Positions 24,803 to 33,696 of a stretch of DNA of 64,000 bases are shown here, one piece after another; position 1 is the first letter of the stretch, and each line of letters opens with the position of its first letter. The notes beneath the pieces are model-generated. The model was not told the DNA's origin. It did not search any database and was given only the letters and a program-made list of their open reading frames with translations. Origin of the DNA: Rhodanobacter thiooxydans (lineage in GTDB: Bacteria > Pseudomonadota > Gammaproteobacteria > Xanthomonadales > Rhodanobacteraceae); assembly GCF_030291135.1 (NCBI RefSeq), contig NZ_CP127409.1, forward strand, positions 1,674,001 through 1,738,000, given 5' to 3'. A program made the position numbers and the translations under genes.

Positions 24803-27499
24803 GTGACCAGAAAAACTCCCCCCCATTCCGGCAATCCCCAGGACTCGCGTTCCGCAAAGAAGCCCGCCCAACGGGCGCCGCGAGCCGCCACTGCACCCGA
24901 CAAGCGCAACAAGGCTGCCGCAGGCGCCGTGCGCGATCCCCATGCCGATCGCGAGGCGCAGCGTTATGCGCGCCCGATCCCCAGCCGCGAGGCGATCCTC
25001 GCCCTGCTCGAACAGCGCGGCGAATTGCTGACCGAGGCACGCATCGCCGAGGCGCTGGATATCCACGACGAAACCGACCTCGAGGCGCTGCGCAAACGGC
25101 TCGCCGCGATGGTGCGCGACGGCCAGCTGCTGCTGGGCCGGCGCGGAGGCTACGCGCCGACGCAGAAGCTCGACCTGATCGCCGGCGTGGTGCTGGCCAA
25201 TGCCGAAGGCTACGGCTTCCTGCGACCGGACGAGGGCGGCGACGACCTGTACCTGTCGCCACAGCAGATGCGCGCGGTGATGCACGGCGACCGCGTGCTG
25301 GCCAGCGTGGTCGGCATCGACCGCCGCGGCCGCCGCCAGGGCGCGATTGCCGAAGTGCTGCAGCGTCGTTCGCCGCGACTGGTCGGCCGGGTGGTGATCA
25401 ACGATGGCGTGACCCTGGTGACGCCGGACGACCGCCGCCTGAACCAGGACGTGATGATCAAGCCCGGCCGCGAGCTGGGCGCGCGTTCCGGCCAGATCGT
25501 GGTGGCCGAGATCACCGACCCGCCAAGCTTGCAGCGTGGCCCGATCGGCGAGATCCGCGCGGTGCTGGGCGAACGCCTGCAGCCGTCGCTGGTGGTGGAG
25601 ATGGCGATCGCCAGCCACGACCTGCCGCACGAGTGGCCGCCGGAGGTGCTGCGCGACGCGGCGCAGGTGGAGTCGGTGGTGACCGCCGCCGAGCGCGAGG
25701 GCCGCACCGATATCCGCCAGCTGCCGCTGGTGACCATCGACGGCGCCGACGCGCGCGACTTCGACGATGCGGTGTATGCCGAACCCAAGCGTGGCGGCGG
25801 CTGGCGCCTGATCGTGGCGATCGCCGACGTCTCGCACTACGTGCAGGTCGGCAACGCGCTGGATCGCGAGGCCTACGAGCGCAGCACCTCGACCTACTTC
25901 CCCGGTTTCGTGGTGCCGATGCTGCCGGAGACCTTGTCCAACGGCATCTGCTCGCTGAACCCGAAGGTCGAGCGGCTGTGCATGGTTTGCGACATGCTGG
26001 TCGATGCCGAAGGCAACGTCACCAAGTCGAAGTTCTACGACGCGGTGATGCTGTCGCATGCGCGGCTCACCTACGACAAGGTGTGGCAGGCGGTGGGCCT
26101 GCGCGAGAAGGATGCACGGCACGAAGTGGCTGACGTGCTGCCGCAGCTGGAGAACCTGCACGCGCTGTACCAGGCGATGGCGGCGCAGCGCAAGCGCCGC
26201 GGCGCGATCGACTTCGAGACGCCGGAGGTGAAGTTCCGCCTCGACCAGACCGGCGGGGTCGAATCGATGGGCGCCACCGAGCGCAACGATGCGCACAAGC
26301 TGATCGAGGAATGCATGATCGCCGCCAACGTACAGGCGGCGCTGTTCCTGGAGAAGAAGAAGATTCCCGCGTTGTTTCGCGCACACGAGCCGCCGCCGGC
26401 GGAGAAGTACGAGGACCTGCAGCAGTTCCTGCGCGAGTTCAAGCTGCGCATGCCGCCGGTGGATGAGGTGACGCCAGGGGATTTCTCCGAGATCCTGCGC
26501 ATGGTCAAGGACCGCCCCGAGCGCGAACTGATCCAGAACGTGTTGCTGCGCTCGCAGAGCATGGCGGCGTACCAGCCGGACAACCGCGGCCATTTCGGCC
26601 TCGCCCTGCAGGCTTACGCACACTTCACCTCGCCGATCCGTCGCTATCCCGACCTGCTGGTGCACCGCGCGATCCGCTTTGCGTTGACTGGCCGCAAGCC
26701 GACCGACTACGCCTATACGCCCGCCGAGATGGCGGCGATGGCGATCCACTGCTCGCAGCGCGAGCGCCGTGCCGAGGAAGCCGAGCGCGACGTGGACGAG
26801 CGCTTCAAGTGTGCATGGATGGAAAAGCACATCGGCAGCGAATTCGACGGTGTGGTCACCGGCGTCACCTCGTTCGGCCTGTTCGTGGAACTGGACGAGT
26901 CGAAGGTGTCCGGCCTGGTGCACATCAGCCAGTTGATGAACGACTATTACCACTTCGACGCCACCCGGAAATTGCTAAAGGGCGAGCGCACCGGCGCGCA
27001 GTTCCGCCTCGGCGACCATGTGCGCATCCAGGTGCTGCGTGCGAGCCTGGAGGATCGCAAGATCGACTTCCGTCTGGTTTCCCCGCGCACGCCGGCCCCG
27101 GCGCCGACGGGCAGCGGCAAGGCGTATGACTATGCCGCCGCGGGCGAGCGTTATTCGTTGCCGAAGAAGGCTGCCGCCACGAGCAAGGCACCGGGCATGT
27201 TTGGCCGCGCAGCCAAGGCGATTGGCCGCGCATTCGGCCGCAAGGAGGCCGAGGTCGCCGCGCCGCCGGCGCCGGCACCGCGCAAGGCGGTGGTGAGCGA
27301 TAATCTGCCGCCGCGTGCAGCGGCGGCGACGCGTCAGCATGCTGGTGGCGGGCAGCAGCAGGGCCGCAGGGCCGAGCCGTCGTCCGACCGTCGTCCACGC
27401 AAGGGCGGTTCCGCCAAACGCGGGCCGGCTCCCGCCGCCGCTCCGTCGGCGCCGAAGAAGCACGGCGGACGCAAACCGAAACCGAAAGGCAAGTCATGA
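24803..27499 (+). CDS. rnr: Ribonuclease R
   Basis: An 898-residue 3'-5' exoribonuclease read from a GTG at 24803 with aagga 6 nt upstream. Order: a basic N-terminal tail, winged-helix HTH (AILALLEQRGELLTEARIAEAL), cold-shock OB domains (EGYGFLRPDEGGDDLYLSPQQM), the RNB catalytic domain with metal-binding aspartates in TIDGADARDFDDAVYAEP, and an S1 domain (IGSEFDGVVTGVTSFGLFVELDE). A basic low-complexity C-terminal tail of about 130 residues is rich in Ala, Lys, Arg and Pro. It degrades structured RNA and helps rRNA quality control. Its stop overlaps the rlmB start (ATGA), an arrangement common in proteobacteria. Confidence 0.95.
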   Translation: MTRKTPPHSGNPQDSRSAKKPAQRAPRAATAPDKRNKAAAGAVRDPHADREAQRYARPIPSREAILALLEQRGELLTEARIAEALDIHDETDLEALRKRLAAMVRDGQLLLGRRGGYAPTQKLDLIAGVVLANAEGYGFLRPDEGGDDLYLSPQQMRAVMHGDRVLASVVGIDRRGRRQGAIAEVLQRRSPRLVGRVVINDGVTLVTPDDRRLNQDVMIKPGRELGARSGQIVVAEITDPPSLQRGPIGEIRAVLGERLQPSLVVEMAIASHDLPHEWPPEVLRDAAQVESVVTAAEREGRTDIRQLPLVTIDGADARDFDDAVYAEPKRGGGWRLIVAIADVSHYVQVGNALDREAYERSTSTYFPGFVVPMLPETLSNGICSLNPKVERLCMVCDMLVDAEGNVTKSKFYDAVMLSHARLTYDKVWQAVGLREKDARHEVADVLPQLENLHALYQAMAAQRKRRGAIDFETPEVKFRLDQTGGVESMGATERNDAHKLIEECMIAANVQAALFLEKKKIPALFRAHEPPPAEKYEDLQQFLREFKLRMPPVDEVTPGDFSEILRMVKDRPERELIQNVLLRSQSMAAYQPDNRGHFGLALQAYAHFTSPIRRYPDLLVHRAIRFALTGRKPTDYAYTPAEMAAMAIHCSQRERRAEEAERDVDERFKCAWMEKHIGSEFDGVVTGVTSFGLFVELDESKVSGLVHISQLMNDYYHFDATRKLLKGERTGAQFRLGDHVRIQVLRASLEDRKIDFRLVSPRTPAPAPTGSGKAYDYAAAGERYSLPKKAAATSKAPGMFGRAAKAIGRAFGRKEAEVAAPPAPAPRKAVVSDNLPPRAAAATRQHAGGGQQQGRRAEPSSDRRPRKGGSAKRGPAPAAAPSAPKKHGGRKPKPKGKS

Positions 27500-28242
27500 G
27501 TGAGAGCTGGATCGTCGGGATCAACCCGGTCGAAGGTGCGTTGAGCAACGATGCCGAGCGCGTGCGCGAAGTGCTGGTCGAGCACGGCCAGCGCAATGCC
27601 CGCGTGCTGGAGCTGGCCGAGCGCGCGAAGAAGTTGAAGATCCCGGTGCAGCACCGCCCGCGCGACGAGCTGGACAAGCTCGCCGGCGAAGCGCGTCACC
27701 AGGGCGTGGTGGCGCGTTATGAGGCGGCCCCGGCGGCGCACGAAAGCGACCTGGCCGGCCTGCTGGAGCGCGATGGCGGCGACGCGCTGGTGCTGGTGCT
27801 CGACGGCGTCACCGACCCGCACAACCTCGGTGCCTGCCTGCGCAGCGCGGCGGCGGCGAAAGTCACCGCGGTGATCGTGCCGAAGGACCGCGCGGTGGGG
27901 CTCACGCCGGTGGTGCGCCGTGCCTCGGCCGGTGGCGCCGACCGGGTGTCGCTGATCGCGGTGACCAACCTGGCACGCACGCTGCGCGAGCTGAAGGACG
28001 CCGGCGTGTGGATCACCGGCCTGGCCGGCGACACCGACACCACCGTCTACGACGTCGACTTCAAGGGGCCGGTGGCGCTGGTGCTGGGCGGTGAGGGCGA
28101 AGGCATTCGCCGGCTCACCCGCGAGCTGTGCGATTTCGTGGCGAAGATCCCGATGCCGGGCACGATGGAGAGCCTCAACGTCTCCGTCGCCACCGGCGTG
28201 GTGCTGTTCGAGGCGTTGCGTCAGCGCGGAGCAAAACGATGA
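27496..28242 (+). CDS. rlmB: 23S rRNA (guanosine-2'-O-)-methyltransferase RlmB
   Basis: A 248-residue SpoU/TrmH-type SPOUT methyltransferase. The N-terminal L30e-like substrate-binding domain (WIVGINPVEGALSNDAERVREVLVE) is followed by the knotted domain with motif 1 (VLDGVTDPHNLGACLRSA), motif 2 (LVLGGEGEGIRRL) and motif 3 (IPMPGTMESLNVSVATGVVLFE). It methylates G2251 (E. coli numbering) in 23S rRNA. It is translationally coupled to rnr by a 4-nt overlap and followed by a small membrane-protein gene with a 4-nt overlap. Confidence 0.95.
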   Translation: MSESWIVGINPVEGALSNDAERVREVLVEHGQRNARVLELAERAKKLKIPVQHRPRDELDKLAGEARHQGVVARYEAAPAAHESDLAGLLERDGGDALVLVLDGVTDPHNLGACLRSAAAAKVTAVIVPKDRAVGLTPVVRRASAGGADRVSLIAVTNLARTLRELKDAGVWITGLAGDTDTTVYDVDFKGPVALVLGGEGEGIRRLTRELCDFVAKIPMPGTMESLNVSVATGVVLFEALRQRGAKR

Positions 28243-28508
28243 ATTTCTTCTGGTACGACTGGGCCGGTTACCTCGGCGTGGCGCTGGTGCTGCTGGCGTT
28301 TTTCCTGCTTCAGGAGCGCAAGCTGCAGGGCAGCGGTCTCGTCTATCAGTTGATGAACGTGCTGGGTGCGATCGGTGTGATGCTGTCGCTGGGCTTCGGC
28401 AGCTTCAACCTGTCGGCGTTCATCATGCAGGTGGCCTGGCTGCTGATCGGCAGCTACGGCATCGTGCGCGGCATCAAGCGCCGACGCGAGGCTCGCGAGC
28501 TGCCATAG
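28239..28508 (+). CDS. Small inner-membrane protein, CBU_0592-like
   Basis: An 89-residue protein beginning [25 protein letters not shown] with three hydrophobic segments (about 9-25, 36-55, 58-77) and a basic C-terminus ([12 protein letters not shown]). The spacing and the WxGxxLVLxAFxLLQ pattern match a conserved family of unknown-function membrane proteins. The start overlaps the rlmB stop (ATGA), so it is probably co-translated. Confidence 0.75.
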   Translation: MNFFWYDWAGYLGVALVLLAFFLLQERKLQGSGLVYQLMNVLGAIGVMLSLGFGSFNLSAFIMQVAWLLIGSYGIVRGIKRRREARELP

Positions 28509-28517
28509 CGGCGGCGT

Positions 28518-28564
28518 GCGCAGGGACGACCCTGCGCGCTTTTCCATCGCGGGGACGGCCCTGC
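28518..28564 (+). promoter_or_regulatory. Guanidine-II (mini-ykkC) riboswitch
   Basis: Two adjacent hairpins each close on an ACGR tetraloop. The first is gcgcaggg-ACGA-ccctgcgc (28518-28537). The second is gcgggg-ACGG-ccctgc (28549-28564), with one G-U pair. Tandem GGGACGRCCC-type hairpins define this class. It lies 20 nt upstream of the SugE-type exporter start, right over the leader, and known members switch on guanidinium export when guanidine binds. Confidence 0.9.
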
Positions 28565-28584
28565 CACACACAGAGGAACACCCC

Positions 28585-28902
28585 ATGGCGTGGATCTATC
28601 TGTTGCTGGCCGGCCTGTTCGAAGTGGTCTGGGCGATCGGCCTGAAATACACCGATGGTTTTACCCGGCCCTGGCCCACGGTCGGCACGCTGGCGGCGAT
28701 GGCGGTCAGCATCGTGCTGCTGGCGATGGCGGTGAAAACGCTGCCGATCGGCACCGCGTATGCGATCTGGACCGGTATCGGTGCGGTCGGCGCGGTCGCG
28801 TTGGGCATCGTGCTGTTCGGCGATCCGGCCACGCTGCCGCGGCTGCTGTGCGTCGCGCTGATCCTGGTCGGCATCGTCGGCCTCAAGCTCACCGCTGGCT
28901 AG
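28585..28902 (+). CDS. gdx: Small multidrug-resistance family guanidinium exporter (SugE/Gdx)
   Basis: A 105-residue, four-helix SMR protein starting [20 protein letters not shown], with the essential membrane Glu13 and the SugE-subgroup signatures [13 protein letters not shown] and [17 protein letters not shown]. It works as an antiparallel dimer exchanging guanidinium for protons. The guanidine-II riboswitch in its leader strongly favours guanidinium as the natural substrate over quaternary ammonium compounds. The start has gagga upstream. Confidence 0.92.
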   Translation: MAWIYLLLAGLFEVVWAIGLKYTDGFTRPWPTVGTLAAMAVSIVLLAMAVKTLPIGTAYAIWTGIGAVGAVALGIVLFGDPATLPRLLCVALILVGIVGLKLTAG

Positions 28903-28912
28903 CCGAAGAACA

Positions 28913-28986
28913 GCAGGGCGGGCACCGCCCGCCGCTCTCGCGTAAATCATTCCACTGCAAAAGCCGGCGGGCGGTGCCCGCCCTGC
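28913..28986. repeat. Perfect 22-bp inverted repeat (REPIN/SMAG-like) between gdx and phoU
   Basis: The arm at 28913-28934 is the exact reverse complement of 28965-28986, with a 30-nt AT-richer loop. Each arm itself contains a smaller palindrome (gggcgggcaccgcccgcc). This doubled structure is typical of paired REP sequences. It lies between converging genes and may also stop transcription. Confidence 0.75.
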
Positions 28987-29006
28987 GGAGCAGCGTACGC
29001 TTGGGG

Positions 29007-29729
29007 TCACTCGCCGAGCTTGGTGGTTTCCGGGCTCGAGGTGAGGTCGCGCTTGCTGCGTTGCTTGTCCAGCGGCTCGCCGGTGACCTGGAACCACACG
29101 TTTTCGGCGATGTTGGTCGCATGGTCGCCAATGCGCTCGATGTTCTTGGCCATGAACAGCAGGTGGGTGCACGGCGTGATGTTGCGCGGGTCTTCCATCA
29201 TGTAGGTGAGCAGCTGGCGGAAGTAGCCGGTATAGGCCTCGTCCAGCACCACGTCGTCCTTCCACACCTGGTAGGCACGCTCGGCGTCGCGGTCGCGGTA
29301 GGCCGCCAGTACTTCGCGCACTTCGCCGGCGGCAAGCGTGGCCAGCTGGTGCAGACCGCCGACCGGCGCTACCGGCGCCACCATCGACAGCGGGATCGAG
29401 CGCTTCGCCACGTTGGCGGCGTAGTCGCCGATGCGTTCGATGTCCGAGGCGATGCGCAGCGCGGCATACACGTTGCGCAGGTCGCTGGCCATCGGCGCGC
29501 GCAGCGCCAGCAGGCGCACCACGTCGTGGCCGATTTCCTGTTCCAGCTGGTCGATCGCGTCGTCGTTGCCGACCACGCGTTGGGCGGCGCGCTCGTCGCG
29601 GCGTTCGAGCACGTCGATGGCGGCTTCCAGCTGGGTCACCGCCAGCTCGCCCATGCGCACGATTTCGCCGGTGAGCCGGGCCAGTTCGCTGTCGTAACTC
29701 TTGATGATGTGGTCGGTGCCGGTGTTCAT
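29007..29729 (-). CDS. phoU: Phosphate-signalling protein PhoU
   Basis: A 240-residue all-helical protein made of two PhoU domains. Each has the metal-site type E/D-x-x-x-D sequence: VVGNDDAIDQLEQEIG and IASDIERIGDYAANVAKR in the first, FMAKNIERIGDHATNIAENVWF in the second. It links the PstSCAB transporter to the PhoR/PhoB system and represses the Pho regulon in high phosphate. It is the last gene of the pst operon, 17 nt after pstB. Confidence 0.96.
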   Translation of the reverse strand: MNTGTDHIIKSYDSELARLTGEIVRMGELAVTQLEAAIDVLERRDERAAQRVVGNDDAIDQLEQEIGHDVVRLLALRAPMASDLRNVYAALRIASDIERIGDYAANVAKRSIPLSMVAPVAPVGGLHQLATLAAGEVREVLAAYRDRDAERAYQVWKDDVVLDEAYTGYFRQLLTYMMEDPRNITPCTHLLFMAKNIERIGDHATNIAENVWFQVTGEPLDKQRSKRDLTSSPETTKLGE

Positions 29730-29746
29730 GGTGGGGTCCTGTGTGA

Positions 29747-30556
29747 TCAGCCGAAGCGCCCGGTGATGTAATCCTCAGTCTGCTTCTTGCCCGGCTTGGT
29801 GAAGATCTTTTCGGTCTGGTCGAACTCGATCAACTCGCCCAGGTACATGAAGGCGGTGAGGTCGGAGACACGCGCCGCCTGCTGCATGTTGTGGGTGACG
29901 ATGACGATGGTGAACTGGCTTTTCAACTCCTCGACCAACTGCTCGATGCGGCCGGTGGCGATCGGGTCGAGCGCCGAGGTCGGTTCGTCCAGCAGCAGCA
30001 CCTCGGGTTTCAGCGCGATCGCGCGGGCGATGCACAGGCGCTGCTGCTGGCCTCCGGAAAGGCCAAGCGCGTTCTGCTTGAGTTTGTCCTTCACCTCGTC
30101 CCACAGCGCGGCACTGCGCAGGGCCTGCTCCACGCGGCCTTCCATGTCCGCCTTCGACAGCTTCTCGTGGTGGCGGATGCCGTAGGCGACGTTCTCGAAG
30201 ATCGTCATCGGGAACGGTACCGGCTTCTGGAACACCATGCCGACCTTGCTGCGCAGGCGGTTCAACGAGTAGCCGGGGTCCAGGATGTTGTCGCCGTCCA
30301 GCTCGATCGAGCCCTTCGCCTCGAGCTTCGGGTAGATCGCGTAGATGCGGTTGAAGATGCGCAGCAGGGTCGACTTGCCGCAGCCGGACGGGCCGATGAT
30401 CGCGGTGACCTGCTTCTCCGGGATATCCATGCTGATGCCTTTCAGCGCCTGGAAACCGTTGTAGTAGAAGTGCAGGTCGCGCACGACGAGCTTGGGCGCG
30501 GCAGCCGCCGCTGCCGCCACCGGTGCCGGGTTCGTGGCGAGGGCGGAATCAGTCAT
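29747..30556 (-). CDS. pstB: Phosphate ABC transporter ATP-binding protein
   Basis: A 269-residue ATPase. Walker A is GPSGCGKST with Lys61, the Q-loop region has [21 protein letters not shown], the signature is [16 protein letters not shown], Walker B is [13 protein letters not shown], and the switch His is in [13 protein letters not shown]. The N-terminus carries an unusual polyalanine stretch (residues 14-20). It energises high-affinity phosphate uptake on the cytoplasmic face. It overlaps pstA by 8 nt. Confidence 0.97.
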   Translation of the reverse strand: MTDSALATNPAPVAAAAAAAPKLVVRDLHFYYNGFQALKGISMDIPEKQVTAIIGPSGCGKSTLLRIFNRIYAIYPKLEAKGSIELDGDNILDPGYSLNRLRSKVGMVFQKPVPFPMTIFENVAYGIRHHEKLSKADMEGRVEQALRSAALWDEVKDKLKQNALGLSGGQQQRLCIARAIALKPEVLLLDEPTSALDPIATGRIEQLVEELKSQFTIVIVTHNMQQAARVSDLTAFMYLGELIEFDQTEKIFTKPGKKQTEDYITGRFG

Positions 30557-31415
30557 GGGACACCTTGGTGCGGGAAAGGATCAGGCGCGAGGCCAGGCTC
30601 AGCAGCAGCACGAACATGGTGACCACGAATGCGCCGGCCCAGGCCAGGGCATGCATCGCGTCGCCCGGATCGTTGGCGTACTGGTAGATGATCTGCGGCA
30701 GGCTGGACATCTTGTCCATCGGGTTGACTGCCATGTAGTTGTTGCCGAACGCCGTGAACAGCAGCGGCGCGGTCTCGCCGCTGATGCGCGCCAGCGCCAG
30801 CAGCACGCCGGTGATGATGCCCGAGCGCGCCGCGCGGATCAGGATCTGCAGGGTCAGCTTCCACTGCGGCACGCCCAGCGACAGCGCCGCCTCGCGCAGG
30901 GTGGACGGCACCAGCCTCAGCATCTCGTCGGTGGTGCGCACGATCACCGGCAGCGCGATCAGCGCCAGTGCCACGCCGCCGGCGAAACCGGAGAAGGTGG
31001 TCGAACCGTGGGTGAGGGCGGTGCTCGGCAGCACGATGATGGTGTAGACGAACAGGCCCATCACGATCGACGGCGCCGACAGCAGGATGTCGTTGAGGAA
31101 GCGGATCGACTCGCCCAGCCGGGTACGGTTCGCGTATTCGGCCAGCCAGGTGCCGGCCAGCACGCCGATCGGCGTGGCGATGCCGATGCCGATGAAGTTG
31201 ATGATCAGGCTGCCGACCATGGAGTTCAGCAGGCCGCCATCCTCGCCGTAAGCGGTGACCTTGGTGAACAGCTTCAGGTTCAGCGCACCGATGCCTTGGC
31301 GCAGGGTTTCCCACAGGATCCAGGCCAGGAACGCCAGGCCGACCAGGGTGGCCAGCGTGCTCAGCACCATCGCCAGCGCGTTGGTGAGGCGGCGGCGCAG
31401 ATAGGGCGAATTCAT
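30549..31415 (-). CDS. pstA: Phosphate ABC transporter permease PstA
   Basis: A 288-residue permease from the ATG at 31415 ([20 protein letters not shown]) with about six membrane segments. The inner-membrane coupling motif is visible as [30 protein letters not shown], followed by [20 protein letters not shown]. The start overlaps the pstC stop (TGATG), so the two permease subunits are translationally coupled. Confidence 0.95.
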   Translation of the reverse strand: MNSPYLRRRLTNALAMVLSTLATLVGLAFLAWILWETLRQGIGALNLKLFTKVTAYGEDGGLLNSMVGSLIINFIGIGIATPIGVLAGTWLAEYANRTRLGESIRFLNDILLSAPSIVMGLFVYTIIVLPSTALTHGSTTFSGFAGGVALALIALPVIVRTTDEMLRLVPSTLREAALSLGVPQWKLTLQILIRAARSGIITGVLLALARISGETAPLLFTAFGNNYMAVNPMDKMSSLPQIIYQYANDPGDAMHALAWAGAFVVTMFVLLLSLASRLILSRTKVSHD

Positions 31416-32434
31416 CAGCGGCCCTCCTTGCTGGCCAGCCGGCGCAGCATCAACCGCGCGATCAGCAACACGATGAAGGTGACCACGAACAGCAGGAAGG
31501 CCAGTGCCATCAGCGCGGATTTCTGCAGACCCACCGCCTCGCTGAACTGGTTGGCGATGGTGGAGGCGATCGAGGCGCCCGGGTCGAGCAACGAGGCCGA
31601 CAGGTGCATCGCGTTGCCGAGCACGAAGGTCACCGCCATGGTCTCGCCCAGCGCGCGGCCGAGCCCCAGGAAGATGCCGCCGATCACCGCCGAGCGGGTA
31701 TACGGCAGCACGATGTCCCACGACACCTCCCAGGTACTGGAGCCCAGCGCATAGGCCGACTCCTTCAGCCGGGTCGGCACGGTCTGGAACACCTCGCGCA
31801 TCACCGAGGAGATGAACGGGATGACCATGATCGCCAGCACGATGCCGGCCACCAGGATGCTGGCGCCGAACGGATAATCGCTGCCGAACAGCTTGCCGAC
31901 GAATGGCACGTGTTCGGCCACCCACGACAGCTTGCCGTCGTCGGGCTTGTTGCCGAGGTTGCTGGTCAGCCACGGCTTGATGTGGTCGGCAAAGAACGGG
32001 GCGAAGATGAACAAGCCCCACATGCCGTAGATGATCGAAGGGATGCCGGCCAGCAGTTCGATCGCCGAGGCGACTGGCGTGCGCAACCAGGCCGGCGCGA
32101 CTTCGGAAAGGTAGACCGCGATGCCGAAGCTGATCGGCACCGCGATCAGCAGGGCGATGAACGAGGTAACGACCGTGCCGTAGACCGGCACCATGGCGCC
32201 ATAGACGTCGTTGCCCGGATCCCACTCCGAGCTGACCAGGAAGTGCCAGCCGAATGCACCGAAGGCGTCGCGGCCGCCCCACAACGTGGCGCCGGCGGCA
32301 CCGAGCAGGGACGCCAGCACGATCAGCGCACAGCCCTTCAACAGCCAGCGGAACAGCCGCTCGTGGCGGGCATCGCGGCGGCTGCGCTGTTCCAGGATGT
32401 CGGTGGCCTGGATGGCCGTGTCGGTCGCTGGCAT
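31415..32434 (-). CDS. pstC: Phosphate ABC transporter permease PstC
   Basis: A 339-residue permease. A longer cytoplasmic N-terminus is followed by TM1 (GCALIVLASLLGAAGATLW) and further helices. The coupling region is VFQTVPTRLKESAYALGSSTWEVSWDIVLP, then GIFLGLGRALGETMAVTFVLGNA. It pairs with PstA to form the phosphate channel. An intergenic hairpin lies between it and pstS. Confidence 0.95.
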   Translation of the reverse strand: MPATDTAIQATDILEQRSRRDARHERLFRWLLKGCALIVLASLLGAAGATLWGGRDAFGAFGWHFLVSSEWDPGNDVYGAMVPVYGTVVTSFIALLIAVPISFGIAVYLSEVAPAWLRTPVASAIELLAGIPSIIYGMWGLFIFAPFFADHIKPWLTSNLGNKPDDGKLSWVAEHVPFVGKLFGSDYPFGASILVAGIVLAIMVIPFISSVMREVFQTVPTRLKESAYALGSSTWEVSWDIVLPYTRSAVIGGIFLGLGRALGETMAVTFVLGNAMHLSASLLDPGASIASTIANQFSEAVGLQKSALMALAFLLFVVTFIVLLIARLMLRRLASKEGR

Positions 32435-32464
32435 GGTGGTCCAGTGGTGCGGGATGGAAACTCG

Positions 32465-32497
32465 AAATCCCCCGCCGACAGGATCGACGGGGGATTT
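32465..32497 (-). terminator. Hairpin between pstS and pstC (attenuator or mRNA-processing stem)
   Basis: A perfect 10-bp stem (aaatcccccg/cgggggattt) with a 13-nt loop follows the pstS stop. The run of U after it is weak. Such hairpins often let the abundant binding protein be made in excess over the membrane subunits. Confidence 0.6.
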
Positions 32498-32515
32498 CCT
32501 TTTACAGCATCAAGC

Positions 32516-33550
32516 TCAGTGCTTGAACTCGGACGCCCAGTACGCCTCGATCTGGCTGACCAGCGAGGCCGGCAACGGCACGTAATCCAGTTCGCTGGCG
32601 GCCTGCTGGCCGTGTTCCAGGGCGGACTTGAAGAAGTCGAAGGCGACCTTGCTGTTGCCGGCGTTCTTCGGCGACTTGTACATGATCATCCAGGTGGTGG
32701 CGGTGATCGGCCACGCCTGCTTGCCCGGTGCATTGGTCATGATCAGGTTGAAGTCCTTGGCGCTGGCCCAGTCGGCGGTGGCGGCGGCGGCGGCGAAGGC
32801 CTCGGCGCTAGGCTTCATGAAGTTGCCGCTGGCGTTCTTCAGGTCGACCCAGGCGAGCTTGTTTTTCACCGCATAGGCGTATTCGACGTAACCGATCGAG
32901 CCCTTGATCTGGCGCACATACTGCGACACGCCTTCATTGCCCTTGCCACCCACGCCGGTCGGCCATTCCACGGCGGTGCCGAACTTGACCTGGCTGGCCC
33001 ACTCCGGGCTGACCTTGGACAGGTAGTTGGTGAAGTTGAACGAGGTGCCCGAGCCGTCCGAGCGATGCACCACGGTGATCTTGCCGGCCGGCAGGGCCAG
33101 GCCGGCGTTCAGCGCGGCGATCTTCGGGTCGTTCCAGTTCTTGATCTTACCCAGGAAGATGTCGGCCAGGGTGGCGCCGTCCAGCTTGATCTGGTCGGCC
33201 TGCACGCCGGTGATGTTGACCACCGGCACGATGCCGCCGACCACGATCGGGAACTGACCCAGGCCGAACTTCTGCAGGTCCTCGGCCTTCATCGGCGCGT
33301 CGGAGGCGCCGAAGTCGATGGTGCCTTCCTTGATCTGCGCGATGCCGGCACCGGAGCCGACCGACTGGTAGTTGAGGTGGTTGCCGGTCTTTTCGGCGTA
33401 CGCGGCCGACCACTTGGACATGACCGGGTAGACGAAGCTGGAGCCGGCGCCGGTGATGTCGGTGGCCTGCGCGGCCACGCCGAAGGTCGAGGCCACGGCA
33501 AGCGCGGCGACGGCGGCGAAGCGAAGCGGGGATTTGCTGATGGTCAACAC
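32516..33550 (-). CDS. pstS: Periplasmic phosphate-binding protein PstS
   Basis: A 344-residue protein from a GTG at 33550 (read as MLTISKSPLRFAAVAALAVASTFGVAAQA, a signal peptide), with aaaggag 6 nt upstream. The mature part has the phosphate-site motifs ITGAGSSFVYPVMSKW, SVGSGAGIAQIKEGTIDFGASDAPM, HRSDGSGTSFNFTNYL and GNEGVSQYVRQIKGSIGYVEYAYA. An upstream ATG at 33643 would start within the candidate Pho box and lacks a signal sequence. It delivers phosphate to PstCA. Confidence 0.96.
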   Translation of the reverse strand: MLTISKSPLRFAAVAALAVASTFGVAAQATDITGAGSSFVYPVMSKWSAAYAEKTGNHLNYQSVGSGAGIAQIKEGTIDFGASDAPMKAEDLQKFGLGQFPIVVGGIVPVVNITGVQADQIKLDGATLADIFLGKIKNWNDPKIAALNAGLALPAGKITVVHRSDGSGTSFNFTNYLSKVSPEWASQVKFGTAVEWPTGVGGKGNEGVSQYVRQIKGSIGYVEYAYAVKNKLAWVDLKNASGNFMKPSAEAFAAAAATADWASAKDFNLIMTNAPGKQAWPITATTWMIMYKSPKNAGNSKVAFDFFKSALEHGQQAASELDYVPLPASLVSQIEAYWASEFKH

Positions 33551-33625
33551 GGTAGCTCCTTTGAGGGAAGTCGGATGCGACCTCTCCATTTCAGGCTTTT
33601 CGTGTTGCCATTGAATGAAATGAAT

Positions 33626-33643
33626 GTTGCAGTCGTATGACAA
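33626..33643 (-). promoter_or_regulatory. Candidate Pho box upstream of pstS
   Basis: On the minus strand TTGTCAT and CTGCAAC are separated by 4 nt, the 11-bp period of PhoB half-sites (consensus CTGTCAT). The match is partial (6/7 and about 5/7). The position, about 75 nt ahead of the pstS start, is right. Confidence 0.55.
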
Positions 33644-33696
33644 TCTGTCACATGACGTTTCGTGGCGGACGGTTCCGGCCCGCCCGTGGCGCAGGA

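Noticed and set aside
24788..26953. Minus-strand open frame of 721 codons opposite rnr
   Set aside because: Shadow of the RNase R gene, Ala/Arg/His-rich, no motif.
33551..33643. pstS start at the ATG at 33643
   Set aside because: It would begin in the candidate Pho box, gives no signal sequence at the N-terminus and lacks a ribosome-binding site; the GTG at 33550 has all three in order.
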